NCBI GenBank assembly: GCA_020217115.1
Contig: JAIWOA010000106.1
Coordinates: 1 to 12,021, forward strand
DNA length: 12,021 nucleotides
Source of the DNA: Calditerrivibrio sp.
Lineage (GTDB): Bacteria; Chrysiogenota; Deferribacteres; Deferribacterales; Calditerrivibrionaceae
Direction: 5' to 3'
Shown here: in pieces, positions 1 to 7,738 of the stretch
Layout of the letters: every line of letters begins with the position of its first letter
Position numbering within the stretch: the first letter of the stretch is position 1
Translations under genes and position numbers: made by a program
Notes under the pieces: generated by a model
What the model was told of the DNA's origin: nothing
Database searches by the model: none
The model's input: only the letters and a program-made list of their open reading frames with translations

Positions 1-251
1 TGTACTGCAAGTTTTATTTTTTCTATAATAAGCTCGTCTGAAACTTTTTTGATTGCTTCATCAATAGATTCTTCATAGGTTTGATAATGGGGCTGAATTG
101 AATTTAAAACTATTGCTGCCATATCTAAAACACATATACTACATGAACATACAGATTCATCCCTATCAAGGTAATCGGCCAGCAAGTCCCAAACTCTTTT
201 TTCATTGACATTCTTGAGTTGATCGATATCATATTGGTTGATTTTACTCAT
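1..251 (-). CDS. ComFB-domain protein, N-terminal part (cut by window edge)
   Basis: An open minus-strand frame starts with ATG at 251 and runs off the left edge, so 83 residues are visible and the C-terminus is missing. An AAGGTG Shine-Dalgarno lies just upstream of the start. The visible protein is soluble and acidic. It matches the late-competence ComFB family pattern: an N-E-x-x-V-W segment near residues 16-21, a Cys cluster C35-S-C37-S-I-C40, then an L-D-x-A-A-x-x-L-N-x-x-x-P-x-Y stretch at about 42-56. ComFB is named after a Bacillus competence operon protein. Homologues in cyanobacteria have been reported to bind cyclic dinucleotides, so a signalling role is possible, but nothing here proves ligand binding. 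The Cys cluster could hold a metal (inference). The gene is divergent from gpsA with only 46 bp between starts. Family assignment is fairly confident; function is open. Confidence 0.8.
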   Translation of the reverse strand, partial: MSKINQYDIDQLKNVNEKRVWDLLADYLDRDESVCSCSICVLDMAAIVLNSIQPHYQTYEESIDEAIKKVSDELIIEKIKLAV

Positions 252-266
252 AAAACACCTTATAAT
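238..266 (+). promoter_or_regulatory. Sigma-70-type promoter for gpsA
   Basis: TTGATT (238-243), a 17-bp spacer and a perfect TATAAT (261-266) lie upstream of gpsA, predicting a start near 273 and a leader of about 25 nt. The -35 box and part of the spacer lie inside the first codons of the divergent ComFB gene, so polymerase binding here could hinder expression of that gene. Confidence 0.7.
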
Positions 267-297
267 TTTTTTAAATAATATACAATGGAGAGAAAAA

Positions 298-1296
298 ATG
301 CAAGAGAAAATAGCTGTAATTGGTGGTGGTTCCTGGGGGACTGCATTGGCAAATCTACTTTCGGAGAATGGGAATTATACAACCCTTTTTGTTAGAGAGG
401 AGGAGATTGTGGATTCGGTAAATTCTTACCATATTAATTCTCTGTTTTTCCCAGATATTGAACTTAACCACAGTCTAAAGGCTGAGCCTTTTTCTGCATT
501 ACATGGTATAAAGGATTGTTTCAATTTTGTATGGGTTGTTCCAACTCAATTTACACGTAGTAGTTTGAAGGAATTTAAAGATATTTTATCAGGGAAACGG
601 ATTATTATAGCTACTAAGGGTATAGAAATAGGAACAGGTGAGCTTGTAGTTGACATATTCAGGGATAATTTATCTGCTGATTTATCAATTATATCTGGTC
701 CTTCTTTTGCCAGGGAGGTAATTTTAAAAAAGCCGACTGCTGTAAGTGTAGGTGGGAAGAATAAGGATAGTACAACTTTTTGGCAAAAAATATTTTCAAA
801 CGGTTATTTTAGGGTTTACCGAACTGACGATATGGTAGGACTCGAACTTGGCGGTGCTTTAAAGAACGTTATTGCCATTGCAGTAGGTATATCGGATGGG
901 CTTGGATTTGGGAATAATGCAAGGGCGGGACTAATAACACGTGGTTTGGCTGAAATAACAAGAACAGGATTAAAAATGGGGGCATCCCTTGAAACATTTA
1001 TGGGGCTTAGTGGTATGGGGGATCTTGTTTTGACATGTACTGGTGAATTGAGTAGAAATAGGCAGGTTGGACTTGAAATTGCCAAAGGGAAAACTATTGA
1101 AGAGATACAAAAAGATATGAAAATGGTTGCTGAAGGTGTTTTTACCGCAAAAGCTGCCAATGAACTTGCACAGAAAATAGGTGTTGAGATGCCTATAGTT
1201 TCAGAGGTTTACAAAGTTATATATGAGGGTAAATCACCTTACCGATCTGTATTAGATTTAATGAAGAGACCTTTAAAGGATGAGAAGTTTTCTTAA
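298..1296 (+). CDS. gpsA: Glycerol-3-phosphate dehydrogenase [NAD(P)+]
   Basis: This cytoplasmic enzyme reduces dihydroxyacetone phosphate to sn-glycerol 3-phosphate for phospholipid synthesis. I start it at ATG 298 (332 residues, the usual family length). An upstream in-frame TTG at 238 would add 20 hydrophobic residues, lie in the promoter and lack a Shine-Dalgarno, whereas GGAGAG precedes 298. The N-terminal Rossmann loop is G9-GGSWG14. The substrate region carries ATKGIE (about 105-110) and GPSFA (134-138). The C-terminal domain has the catalytic lysine K189 in GALKNVIAIA, then GLSGMGDLVLTC (about 236-247) and SRNR (252-255). All key residues are present and there is no frameshift. It appears to be monocistronic: it has its own promoter and faces convergent ilvE across a hairpin. 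The assignment is secure. Confidence 0.97.
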   Translation: MQEKIAVIGGGSWGTALANLLSENGNYTTLFVREEEIVDSVNSYHINSLFFPDIELNHSLKAEPFSALHGIKDCFNFVWVVPTQFTRSSLKEFKDILSGKRIIIATKGIEIGTGELVVDIFRDNLSADLSIISGPSFAREVILKKPTAVSVGGKNKDSTTFWQKIFSNGYFRVYRTDDMVGLELGGALKNVIAIAVGISDGLGFGNNARAGLITRGLAEITRTGLKMGASLETFMGLSGMGDLVLTCTGELSRNRQVGLEIAKGKTIEEIQKDMKMVAEGVFTAKAANELAQKIGVEMPIVSEVYKVIYEGKSPYRSVLDLMKRPLKDEKFS

Positions 1297-1303
1297 ACTC
1301 TAA

Positions 1304-1333
1304 GTAGGGAGTAACAATGCTGTCCCTCCCTAC
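1304..1333. terminator. Hairpin between convergent gpsA and ilvE
   Basis: A perfect 8-bp inverted repeat, GTAGGGAG (1304-1311) and CTCCCTAC (1326-1333), with a 14-nt loop sits in the 55-bp gap between the two stop codons. No T-tract follows on either strand, so it is at best a weak or factor-assisted bidirectional terminator, or a 3'-end stabilising hairpin. Confidence 0.45.
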
Positions 1334-1351
1334 AAAATTATATAAATAGCT

Positions 1352-2446
1352 TTACCCCTGGAAAATTCTTTCTACTTTTTTGAGCCAACCTTCAGGAGCT
1401 TCTGCTCTTCCATACTGAATATTTGTGTAGGTTTTGTATATTTTCTTTGTCATTTCTCCAATATCTCCATTTCCAACTTTTAAAATAGTTCCATCTTCAA
1501 ATACATATTCCCCTACAGGTGAAACAACTGCTGCTGTTCCAAATCCACCAGCTTCAACAATTTCCCCTTTTTTTATACCTTCAATAAATTCATTAAGCTC
1601 TATTCTCTTTTGAATTACCTTAAACCCTATTTTTGGCAGAAGCTCTATCATACTAATGGATGTAATGGATTTTAAAATAGTATCTGTAAATTCAGGGATA
1701 TAAACTGTTCCATCTTTTGTTATATGGAAATGGTTCATAGCTCCAGCTTCCTCTATATATCTATTTTCAGCATCGAGATATAATACCTGACTTGCTCCAA
1801 ATTTCTTTGCAAATTGGCCAGCTCTAAGGGATGCAGCATAGTTACCTGCTGCTTTTGCAGCCCCTGTTCCCCCTGAAACCGCTCTATGGAATTTTTGAGT
1901 AATTAGCAATCTTATAGGTTTTGTAAAACCTGTTGCATAGTAGGGTCCACTGGGAGATAGTATGCACATATATCTGTAACATTCACTGGGGTGTACACCC
2001 AAAGAGTCTGATGTTCCAAACATAAATGGTCTAATATATAAAGATGCTCCATCTTGTATTGGAAACCAGTTTCTATCAACATCGATAAGTGCATGTATAG
2101 CCTTTATCTGAACATCTATTGGTACTTGAGGCATGCAGAGTATTTCACCTGAAAAGTTCGCTCTTTCTGCATTTTTATCCAGTCTAAAGGTATAAATCTC
2201 CCCATCTGGATGCATAAATGCCTTTGCACCCTCGAAATAAGCCTGACCATAGTGAAGTGCAATGGCTCCTGGTGCCACATTTATGTCACAGTATGGGACT
2301 ATCTTTACATTATACCACTCATGTCCATCAAAATCCATCATAAACATATGATCTGTTCTTAGCTGGCCGAATGGCAAAGGTTGGTCTGGTTTAAAAGGTT
2401 CAAGTCTTCTTTTTGATCTTGGTTTTAAACAATATGATATATTCAT
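1352..2446 (-). CDS. ilvE: Branched-chain amino acid aminotransferase (class IV, long form)
   Basis: This PLP enzyme interconverts leucine, isoleucine and valine with their 2-oxo acids, using glutamate/2-oxoglutarate. The product has 364 residues, matching the longer IlvE subgroup (about 355-365) rather than the E. coli type of about 309. The PLP lysine is K198 in TGAAKAAGNYA (194-204). The downstream IEEAGAMNHF (231-240) and GFGTAAVVSPVG (301-312) blocks are typical of fold-type IV branched-chain transaminases. The ATG at 2446 is preceded by GGGGTGA at normal spacing. A strong promoter lies directly upstream, giving a leader of about 26 nt, with an inverted repeat over its -35 box. The gene stands alone and is not joined to ilv or leu genes, though leuCD lies nearby. 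A D-amino-acid transaminase or aminodeoxychorismate lyase is unlikely given the length and motifs. Confidence 0.95.
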   Translation of the reverse strand: MNISYCLKPRSKRRLEPFKPDQPLPFGQLRTDHMFMMDFDGHEWYNVKIVPYCDINVAPGAIALHYGQAYFEGAKAFMHPDGEIYTFRLDKNAERANFSGEILCMPQVPIDVQIKAIHALIDVDRNWFPIQDGASLYIRPFMFGTSDSLGVHPSECYRYMCILSPSGPYYATGFTKPIRLLITQKFHRAVSGGTGAAKAAGNYAASLRAGQFAKKFGASQVLYLDAENRYIEEAGAMNHFHITKDGTVYIPEFTDTILKSITSISMIELLPKIGFKVIQKRIELNEFIEGIKKGEIVEAGGFGTAAVVSPVGEYVFEDGTILKVGNGDIGEMTKKIYKTYTNIQYGRAEAPEGWLKKVERIFQG

Positions 2447-2478
2447 AAGTCACCCCATTATTTCTATATTTTCCATTA

Positions 2479-2507
2479 ATTGTATTTTTATGACATCATT
2501 TTGTCAA
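2479..2507 (-). promoter_or_regulatory. Sigma-70-type promoter for ilvE
   Basis: Read on the minus strand, a perfect TTGACA (2507-2502), a 17-bp spacer and TACAAT (2484-2479) precede ilvE. The predicted transcript start is near 2472, about 26 nt before the ATG. Confidence 0.8.
2491..2506. promoter_or_regulatory. Candidate operator in the ilvE promoter
   Basis: The inverted repeat TGACA-N6-TGTCA covers most of the -35 box and the upstream part of the spacer of the ilvE promoter. A protein bound here would occlude polymerase. The regulator is unknown; the arms are only 5 bp, so chance occurrence is possible. Confidence 0.4.
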
Positions 2508-2541
2508 GGAAAATATAGAATTTATGACTATATCAGGAAAC

Positions 2542-2557
2542 TACACCAAATGGTGTA
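2542..2557. promoter_or_regulatory. Palindromic regulator site, possible sigma-54 enhancer
   Basis: TACACCAAATGGTGTA has 7-bp perfect arms around a 2-bp centre. It resembles the enteric NtrC site (TGCACC-N5-GGTGCA), but with N4 between the ACACC/GGTGT arms and A/T in place of the outer G/C. Its centre lies about 117 bp upstream of the start predicted from the -24/-12 element at 2641-2656, a usual distance for an enhancer-binding activator. It also lies about 77 bp upstream of the ilvE start and could act there instead. Confidence 0.5.
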
Positions 2558-2639
2558 AAAATATACCTTTTGAGGCATAGGTTTTATTTTTTTAAATTTT
2601 TATTTACTGATGTTGTTAGGTTATCTGTGTTTTATTGGT

Positions 2640-2656
2640 TTGGCATATTATTTGCT
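2640..2656 (+). promoter_or_regulatory. Sigma-54 (-24/-12) promoter candidate for the repeat protein
   Basis: TTGGCAT followed by N4 and TTTGCT places the invariant GG (2642-2643) and GC (2654-2655) exactly 12 bp apart. This agrees with the RpoN consensus TGGCAC-N5-TTGCW at all positions but one in the two conserved blocks. The predicted start is near 2667, about 43 nt before the ATG at 2710. An overlapping sigma-70-like pair (TTGCAT 2656-2661, 16 bp, TAAAAT 2678-2683) is an alternative. Confidence 0.5.
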
Positions 2657-2709
2657 TGCATTATTTTCGGTTTGATGTAAAATAAAAAAATCCAATTGGA
2701 GGATTAACT

Positions 2710-2925
2710 ATGAAAAAATTACTTACTGCTGTTCTTGCAACACTTCTTTTTGCTTCTTTTGCTATGGCTGCTGATAATGCACCAGCTAAAAAAGCTCCAG
2801 CTAAAAAAGCTGAGAAAAAAGTTGAAGCTAAAGCTGCTGACAATGCTGCACCAGCTAAAAAAGCTCCAGCTAAAAAAGCTGAGAAAAAAGTTGAAGCTAA
2901 AGCTGCTGACAACGCTACTAAATAG
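2710..2925 (+). CDS. Small secreted Ala/Lys-rich tandem-repeat protein
   Basis: This 71-residue protein opens with a clear Sec signal peptide: MKKLL, a hydrophobic core, and an AMA-AD cleavage site after about residue 20. The mature part of about 50 residues is built from two near-identical 23-residue units containing the pattern APAKKAPAKKAEKKVEAKA. It is rich in Ala, Lys, Glu and Pro, with no Cys or aromatic residue after cleavage, and should be highly charged and disordered or helical. At DNA level the units are a perfect repeat of about 66 bp (period 69). A good Shine-Dalgarno (GGAGGA, 2698-2703) and a strong terminator flank it, so it is a real transcription unit. It resembles the small Ala/Lys-rich periplasmic proteins often annotated only as hypothetical. 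Binding to anionic surface polymers or nucleic acid is speculation. The frame is favoured over the antisense and +2 frames by the signal peptide and Shine-Dalgarno. Confidence 0.85.
   Translation: MKKLLTAVLATLLFASFAMAADNAPAKKAPAKKAEKKVEAKAADNAAPAKKAPAKKAEKKVEAKAADNATK
2778..2912 (+). repeat. Two perfect 66-bp tandem copies inside the small secreted protein gene
   Basis: Bases 2778-2843 recur at 2847-2912 without a mismatch, giving a 69-bp (23-codon) period. Identity extends to synonymous positions, which points to recent duplication or ongoing homogenisation by slippage or recombination. Copy number may vary between strains. Confidence 0.9.
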
Positions 2926-2950
2926 TTTTTGTTTAAAATTTGTAAATATT

Positions 2951-2978
2951 AAAGTGGGGGGGTACCCCCACTTTTTTT
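2951..2978 (+). terminator. Rho-independent terminator of the small secreted protein gene
   Basis: A perfect 10-bp stem, AAAGTGGGGG (2951-2960) with CCCCCACTTT (2965-2974), closes a GGTA loop. A run of seven T follows (2972-2978). Very strong. Confidence 0.93.
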
Positions 2979-3002
2979 ATTTGTGAAGTTATTATTAAAA
3001 AC

Positions 3003-3027
3003 AAAAAAGCCGGCTTTTGCCGGCTTT
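3003..3027 (-). terminator. Rho-independent terminator of groES-groEL
   Basis: On the minus strand, AAAGCCGGC and GCCGGCTTT form a 9-bp stem around an AAAA loop and run into six T (3008-3003). It starts three bases after the groEL stop codon, back to back with the terminator of the small secreted protein gene. Confidence 0.92.
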
Positions 3028-3029
3028 AA

Positions 3030-4667
<1,638 letters not shown>

Positions 4668-4672
4668 CTAAC

Positions 4673-4966
4673 TTACTTTGTAATAATTCCAAGAATATCG
4701 TCTTCTCTCATGATGAGGTACTCAGTACCATCAATTTTTACCTCAGTTCCAGCATATTTGCTGAAAAGGACTTTGTCGCCAGCTTTAACCGTTAACTCAA
4801 CTTTCGTTCCATTCTCCATAACTTTACCTGGCCCTGTAGCAATTACTTCACCTTCCTGTGGTTTCTCCTTTGCTGTGTCTGGGATAATAAGACCAGATGC
4901 AGTCTTTTCCTCAGCATCAAGTCTTTTTACAAGAACTCTGTCCTGTAGTGGTTTAATGCTTGCCAT
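4673..4966 (-). CDS. groS: 10 kDa co-chaperonin GroES
   Basis: The heptameric lid of the GroEL chamber, 97 residues, full length. It begins [13 protein letters not shown] (4-16). The mobile loop that docks on GroEL spans roughly residues 17-33 with the hydrophobic G-L-I-I-P segment at 25-29. The conserved [10 protein letters not shown] block lies at 64-73 and the protein ends in EDDILGII. The ATG at 4966 is preceded by a strong AGGAGG. It is the first gene of the groES-groEL operon, and a heat-shock-type operator overlaps its transcription start. It is divergent from leuC across a 216-bp AT-rich region. Confidence 0.98.
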   Translation of the reverse strand: MASIKPLQDRVLVKRLDAEEKTASGLIIPDTAKEKPQEGEVIATGPGKVMENGTKVELTVKAGDKVLFSKYAGTEVKIDGTEYLIMREDDILGIITK

Positions 4967-4993
4967 TAAATCCTCCTTTTATATTTTTTATTG

Positions 4994-5020
4994 TTGGCAG
5001 TTATCTTAGTTAAGTGCTAA
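4994..5020 (-). promoter_or_regulatory. Degenerate CIRCE element (HrcA operator)
   Basis: On the minus strand the site reads TTAGCACTT-N9-AACTGCCAA, against the CIRCE consensus TTAGCACTC-N9-GAGTGCTAA. The first arm matches 8 of 9, the second 6 of 9, and the 9-bp spacer is exact. It sits just downstream of the predicted -10 box of groES, as CIRCE usually does. HrcA repression is inferred; hrcA is not in the window. Confidence 0.7.
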
Positions 5021-5027
5021 CAGTCTT

Positions 5028-5057
5028 TATATATATAATTCTTTTTAAAAAAATCAA
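5028..5057 (-). promoter_or_regulatory. Promoter of groES-groEL
   Basis: On the minus strand, TTGATT (5057-5052) precedes an alternating AT run offering TATATA at 5033-5028 (18-bp spacer) or 5035-5030 (16-bp). The predicted start near 5021-5023 abuts the CIRCE element. Confidence 0.6.
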
Positions 5058-5118
5058 GAGATTTTTTATTAAAAAATAAAAATTTTATAAAACTTTACAA
5101 AATTAAACTAAAATAAAC

Positions 5119-5147
5119 TTTACATTTTTTATAAAATAAACTATTCT
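5119..5147 (+). promoter_or_regulatory. Candidate promoter of leuC-leuD
   Basis: TTTACA (5119-5124), 17 bp and TATTCT (5142-5147) lie upstream of leuC, predicting a start near 5154 and a leader of about 29 nt with no room for an attenuator or T-box. A very AT-rich tract upstream could act as an UP element. AAACTTTACA at 5115-5124 is repeated at 5090-5099. Confidence 0.5.
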
Positions 5148-5165
5148 CCCAATTAATATAGTTTA
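5137..5165. promoter_or_regulatory. Candidate operator for leuCD
   Basis: The inverted repeat TAAACTAT (5137-5144) with ATAGTTTA (5158-5165), 13 bp apart, spans the leuC -10 box and the predicted start. It is a plausible repressor site, but the background is AT-rich, so chance is not excluded. Confidence 0.35.
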
Positions 5166-5182
5166 ATAAAAGAGGTGTTTTG

Positions 5183-6571
5183 ATGGGTAAGAATCTATTT
5201 CAGAAAGTCTGGGAAAAGCATGAGGTTTATAAACTTCCTGGAGGAAGATCCCAATTATTTATCGGTTTGCATCTTATTCATGAAGTGACAAGTCCTCAGG
5301 CATTTTCTATGCTAAGGGAGCTTGGTTTGGGGGTTGCTTTTCCTGATAGAACATTTGCAACATGTGATCATATAATACCTACAGATGATATAAAGAGGCC
5401 CTTTGCTGATCCCCTTGCGGAAGAGATGATGCAGGCAATTGAAAAGAATACAAAAGACTTTGGCATAAAGTTTTTTAGCCCTGAAACAGGTTATCAGGGG
5501 GTTGTCCATATTGTTGGTCCTGAAATGGGTCTTACTCAGCCGGGGATAACTGTTGCCTGCGGTGATTCCCACACAGCTACACATGGAGCTTTTGGAGCGA
5601 TAGCCTTTGGGATTGGTACCAGTCAGGTCAGGGATGTGCTGGCTACTCAGACAATGGCTATAAACAATTTTAAAGTTAGAAAGATTTTCCTTAAGGGTAA
5701 GTTGGGAAAAGCTGTTTACTCAAAGGATATTATTTTGAATATAATAAGGAAACTTGGGGTAAATGGTGGGATAGGTTATGCATATGAATTTGCTGGTGAT
5801 GTTATAGATAAAATGTCAATGGAAGCAAGGATGACAATTTGTAACATGGCAATAGAAGGTGGTGCAAGGGTTGGGTATATAAATCCAGATCAGACTACGT
5901 ACAGCTATTTAAAGGGTAAGCCCTATGCTCCAAAAGGTGGAGATTGGGATAGAATGCTCAATTATTGGGAAAGTATCAAATCTGATTCTGATGCTACGTA
6001 TGATGATGTTGTAGAATTAGATATTAATAATCTCGAACCTATGGTAACATGGGGAATAAATCCTGAGCAGTGTATAGGTATAAGTGAAAATATCCCAGCT
6101 GATGACTCCAATTCTGTAAAAGAAGCATTAGAATATATGAAACTAAAGCCTGGCCAGAAGATGAAAGGTGAAAAGGTTGATGTAGTTTTTATCGGTAGCT
6201 GCACAAATGGGAGGCTTGAAGATCTTAGGGAAGCTGCGAGGTATTTAAAAGGTCATAGAGTTGCAAAAGGTGTCAAGGCTTTTGTCGTACCTGGCTCTTA
6301 CACAATAAGAAAACAGGCTGAGGCAGAAGGTTTGCACAGTATATTTATTGATGCAGGATTTGAATGGCGTTTACCTGGATGTTCTATGTGTCTTGCTATG
6401 AATCCAGATCAGCTGGTGGGGGATCAGCTTTCTGTCTCTACATCTAATAGAAATTTTAAAGGTAGGCAAGGGTCATCTACTGGTAGGACTGTTCTTGCAA
6501 GTCCAGTTACTGCAGCGGCTTCGGCAGTTGCAGGTGTAATATCTGATCCAAGAGAAGTTTTTTCTATATAA
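5183..6571 (+). CDS. leuC: 3-isopropylmalate dehydratase, large subunit
   Basis: With LeuD it isomerises 2-isopropylmalate to 3-isopropylmalate in leucine synthesis, an aconitase-family reaction using a [4Fe-4S] cluster. I start it at ATG 5183 (462 residues, close to E. coli LeuC), because AGAGGTG (5171-5177) is well spaced for it. The in-frame TTG three bases earlier is less likely. Cluster cysteines are C340 ([12 protein letters not shown]), C400 and C403 (PGCSMC). CDHIIPTDD (61-69) and [13 protein letters not shown] (127-139) are substrate-binding signatures. The length and these motifs fit the bacterial LeuC type rather than the shorter form (about 420 residues) found in archaea and some bacteria. 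leuD follows after 17 bp in the same operon. Homoaconitase or another paralogue is possible, but the pairing with a full-size LeuD supports LeuC. Confidence 0.96.
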   Translation: MGKNLFQKVWEKHEVYKLPGGRSQLFIGLHLIHEVTSPQAFSMLRELGLGVAFPDRTFATCDHIIPTDDIKRPFADPLAEEMMQAIEKNTKDFGIKFFSPETGYQGVVHIVGPEMGLTQPGITVACGDSHTATHGAFGAIAFGIGTSQVRDVLATQTMAINNFKVRKIFLKGKLGKAVYSKDIILNIIRKLGVNGGIGYAYEFAGDVIDKMSMEARMTICNMAIEGGARVGYINPDQTTYSYLKGKPYAPKGGDWDRMLNYWESIKSDSDATYDDVVELDINNLEPMVTWGINPEQCIGISENIPADDSNSVKEALEYMKLKPGQKMKGEKVDVVFIGSCTNGRLEDLREAARYLKGHRVAKGVKAFVVPGSYTIRKQAEAEGLHSIFIDAGFEWRLPGCSMCLAMNPDQLVGDQLSVSTSNRNFKGRQGSSTGRTVLASPVTAAASAVAGVISDPREVFSI

Positions 6572-6588
6572 GTTTTGTGGAGGAAAAT

Positions 6589-7188
6589 ATGAGCTTAGGT
6601 CCTATAAAAAAAGTTTCAGGAAGAGGGGTACCGATTATTGGTGATGATATAGATACCGATAGGATAATTCCTGCAAGGTATCTCAAATGTGTAACATTTG
6701 ATGGAATAGGGGAGTTTGTCTTTTATGATGAACGTTTTAATCCTGATGGTAGTTCTAAAGGACATACCATTGATAACCCAAAATTCAAGGGAGCAAATAT
6801 AATTTTAACTGGAAATAATTTTGGGTGTGGTTCATCAAGGGAACATGCTCCTCAATCTATAAAGAGGGCAGGCTTTAATGCCATTATTGCTGAAAGTTTT
6901 GCTGAAATATTTTTTGGCAATTCACTTATGCTTGGAATAGTTTGTGCTACAATGCCTAAGTCTGAAATATTGGAAATAGTTAGAATAGTTGAAGATAAGC
7001 CTGAGGAAGTTATCGATATTGATGTTGAAAAGAAAAGTCTAATTATTGGTGGGAAAGTTTATAATATAGAGATTAAAGATAGTGCACAAAAAGCTTTTCT
7101 GGAAGGGACATATGATTCTCTCGGTGAGTTGATGAGAAATATCGAATTAGTTAAAGAATTTGAAAAAGGTTTACCTTATAGGTTTTAG
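6589..7188 (+). CDS. leuD: 3-isopropylmalate dehydratase, small subunit
   Basis: This is the swivel-domain partner of LeuC. I chose ATG 6589 (199 residues, near the E. coli 201) because GGAGGA (6579-6584) precedes it properly. The in-frame GTG at 6577 overlaps that Shine-Dalgarno. Signatures are GDDIDTDRIIPARYLK (18-33), the NNFGCGSSREHAP loop (76-88) that contacts the substrate carboxylates, and ESFAEIFFGN (102-111). It is the longer LeuD form, consistent with the LeuC type. It is the second gene of the operon, and the next gene starts 4 bp after its stop, so translation is probably coupled. leuA and leuB are not next to it, unlike many leuABCD operons. Confidence 0.96.
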   Translation: MSLGPIKKVSGRGVPIIGDDIDTDRIIPARYLKCVTFDGIGEFVFYDERFNPDGSSKGHTIDNPKFKGANIILTGNNFGCGSSREHAPQSIKRAGFNAIIAESFAEIFFGNSLMLGIVCATMPKSEILEIVRIVEDKPEEVIDIDVEKKSLIIGGKVYNIEIKDSAQKAFLEGTYDSLGELMRNIELVKEFEKGLPYRF

Positions 7189-7192
7189 AATT

Positions 7193-7726
7193 ATGAAGAT
7201 GCTGGAAAAGTTTTTTGAATCGATTCTCTGGAATAGCAGACTATTTCTTATAATAGCTGTTTTTGCTTCAGTTGCATCCTCAGTTTTGTTAATATTTTTG
7301 GGTACATATGACATAATTCTGGTTTTTAAAAAGGCATTTGTTGCTATCGGTGACTACAAATATTATGAGACAGTTCAGAAGGAATTTTTGGGTAAGGTGA
7401 TAGGTGCCATAGATAATTATCTGATTTCATCAGTGCTTCTTATTTTTGGACTTGGTTTGTATGAGCTTTTTATAAGTAAAATAGAGAATGCAGAAAATGA
7501 TGAAAAGTCATCCAAAATACTGGTTGTTCATTCCCTTGATCAGCTAAAAGATAAGATTGCAAAGGTTGTGATAATGGTTCTAATCGTAACTTTTTTTAAA
7601 TATTCTTTAACACAAAAGATCTGGGATATGTACAATCTTCTGCTGTTAGCAATAGGTACACTGTTAGTTTCCCTTGCTTTATTTTTTATAGGGAAAAAAG
7701 GTGGTAACGGTGATGATGAACATTAG
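7193..7726 (+). CDS. UPF0114 (YqhA-like) inner-membrane protein
   Basis: This is a 177-residue integral membrane protein of unknown function in the YqhA/UPF0114 family. It begins M-x-x-L-E-K-F-F-E-S-x-L-W-x-S-R, as family members do. Four hydrophobic helices lie at about 17-37, 76-95, 122-138 and 147-167. The family signature H-S-L-D-Q-L-K-D-K-I-A-K-V-V (113-126) precedes helix three. The tail is charged (KKGGNGDDEH). The start is uncertain between ATG 7193 and ATG 7199, both with poor Shine-Dalgarno sequences. An upstream TTG at 7160 would overlap leuD. The 4-bp gap after leuD suggests coupled translation as the third gene of the leu operon. Its link to leucine synthesis is unclear and may be only positional. 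Family call firm, start moderately sure. Confidence 0.87.
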   Translation: MKMLEKFFESILWNSRLFLIIAVFASVASSVLLIFLGTYDIILVFKKAFVAIGDYKYYETVQKEFLGKVIGAIDNYLISSVLLIFGLGLYELFISKIENAENDEKSSKILVVHSLDQLKDKIAKVVIMVLIVTFFKYSLTQKIWDMYNLLLLAIGTLLVSLALFFIGKKGGNGDDEH

Positions 7727-7738
7727 ACAAAAAATATA

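Noticed and set aside
816..1160. Antisense 114-codon frame inside gpsA
   Set aside because: It lies fully within a secure gene, has no ribosome site, and its composition mirrors the sense codons.
2656..2683. Sigma-70-like pair TTGCAT-16-TAAAAT as the main promoter of the repeat protein
   Set aside because: Possible, but both boxes are weak and in AT-rich DNA, while the overlapping -24/-12 match is better. Kept only as an alternative.
2691..2700. Palindrome TCCAATTGGA touching the Shine-Dalgarno of the repeat gene as an RNA switch
   Set aside because: There is no loop, so it cannot fold as a stable hairpin; probably chance.
2661..2912. Antisense Ala-rich frame and a +2 Leu/Lys-rich frame across the repeat gene
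   Set aside because: Both are by-products of the 69-bp tandem repeat. Only the 2710 frame has a Shine-Dalgarno, a signal peptide and a stop just before the terminator.
2778..2912. Tandem repeat as a possible CRISPR-like array
   Set aside because: The copies are contiguous and coding with no unique spacers, and only two are present.
4710..5009. Plus-strand frame opposite groES
   Set aside because: It mirrors the groES codons and runs through the groES start region and most of the CIRCE element. No supporting signal.
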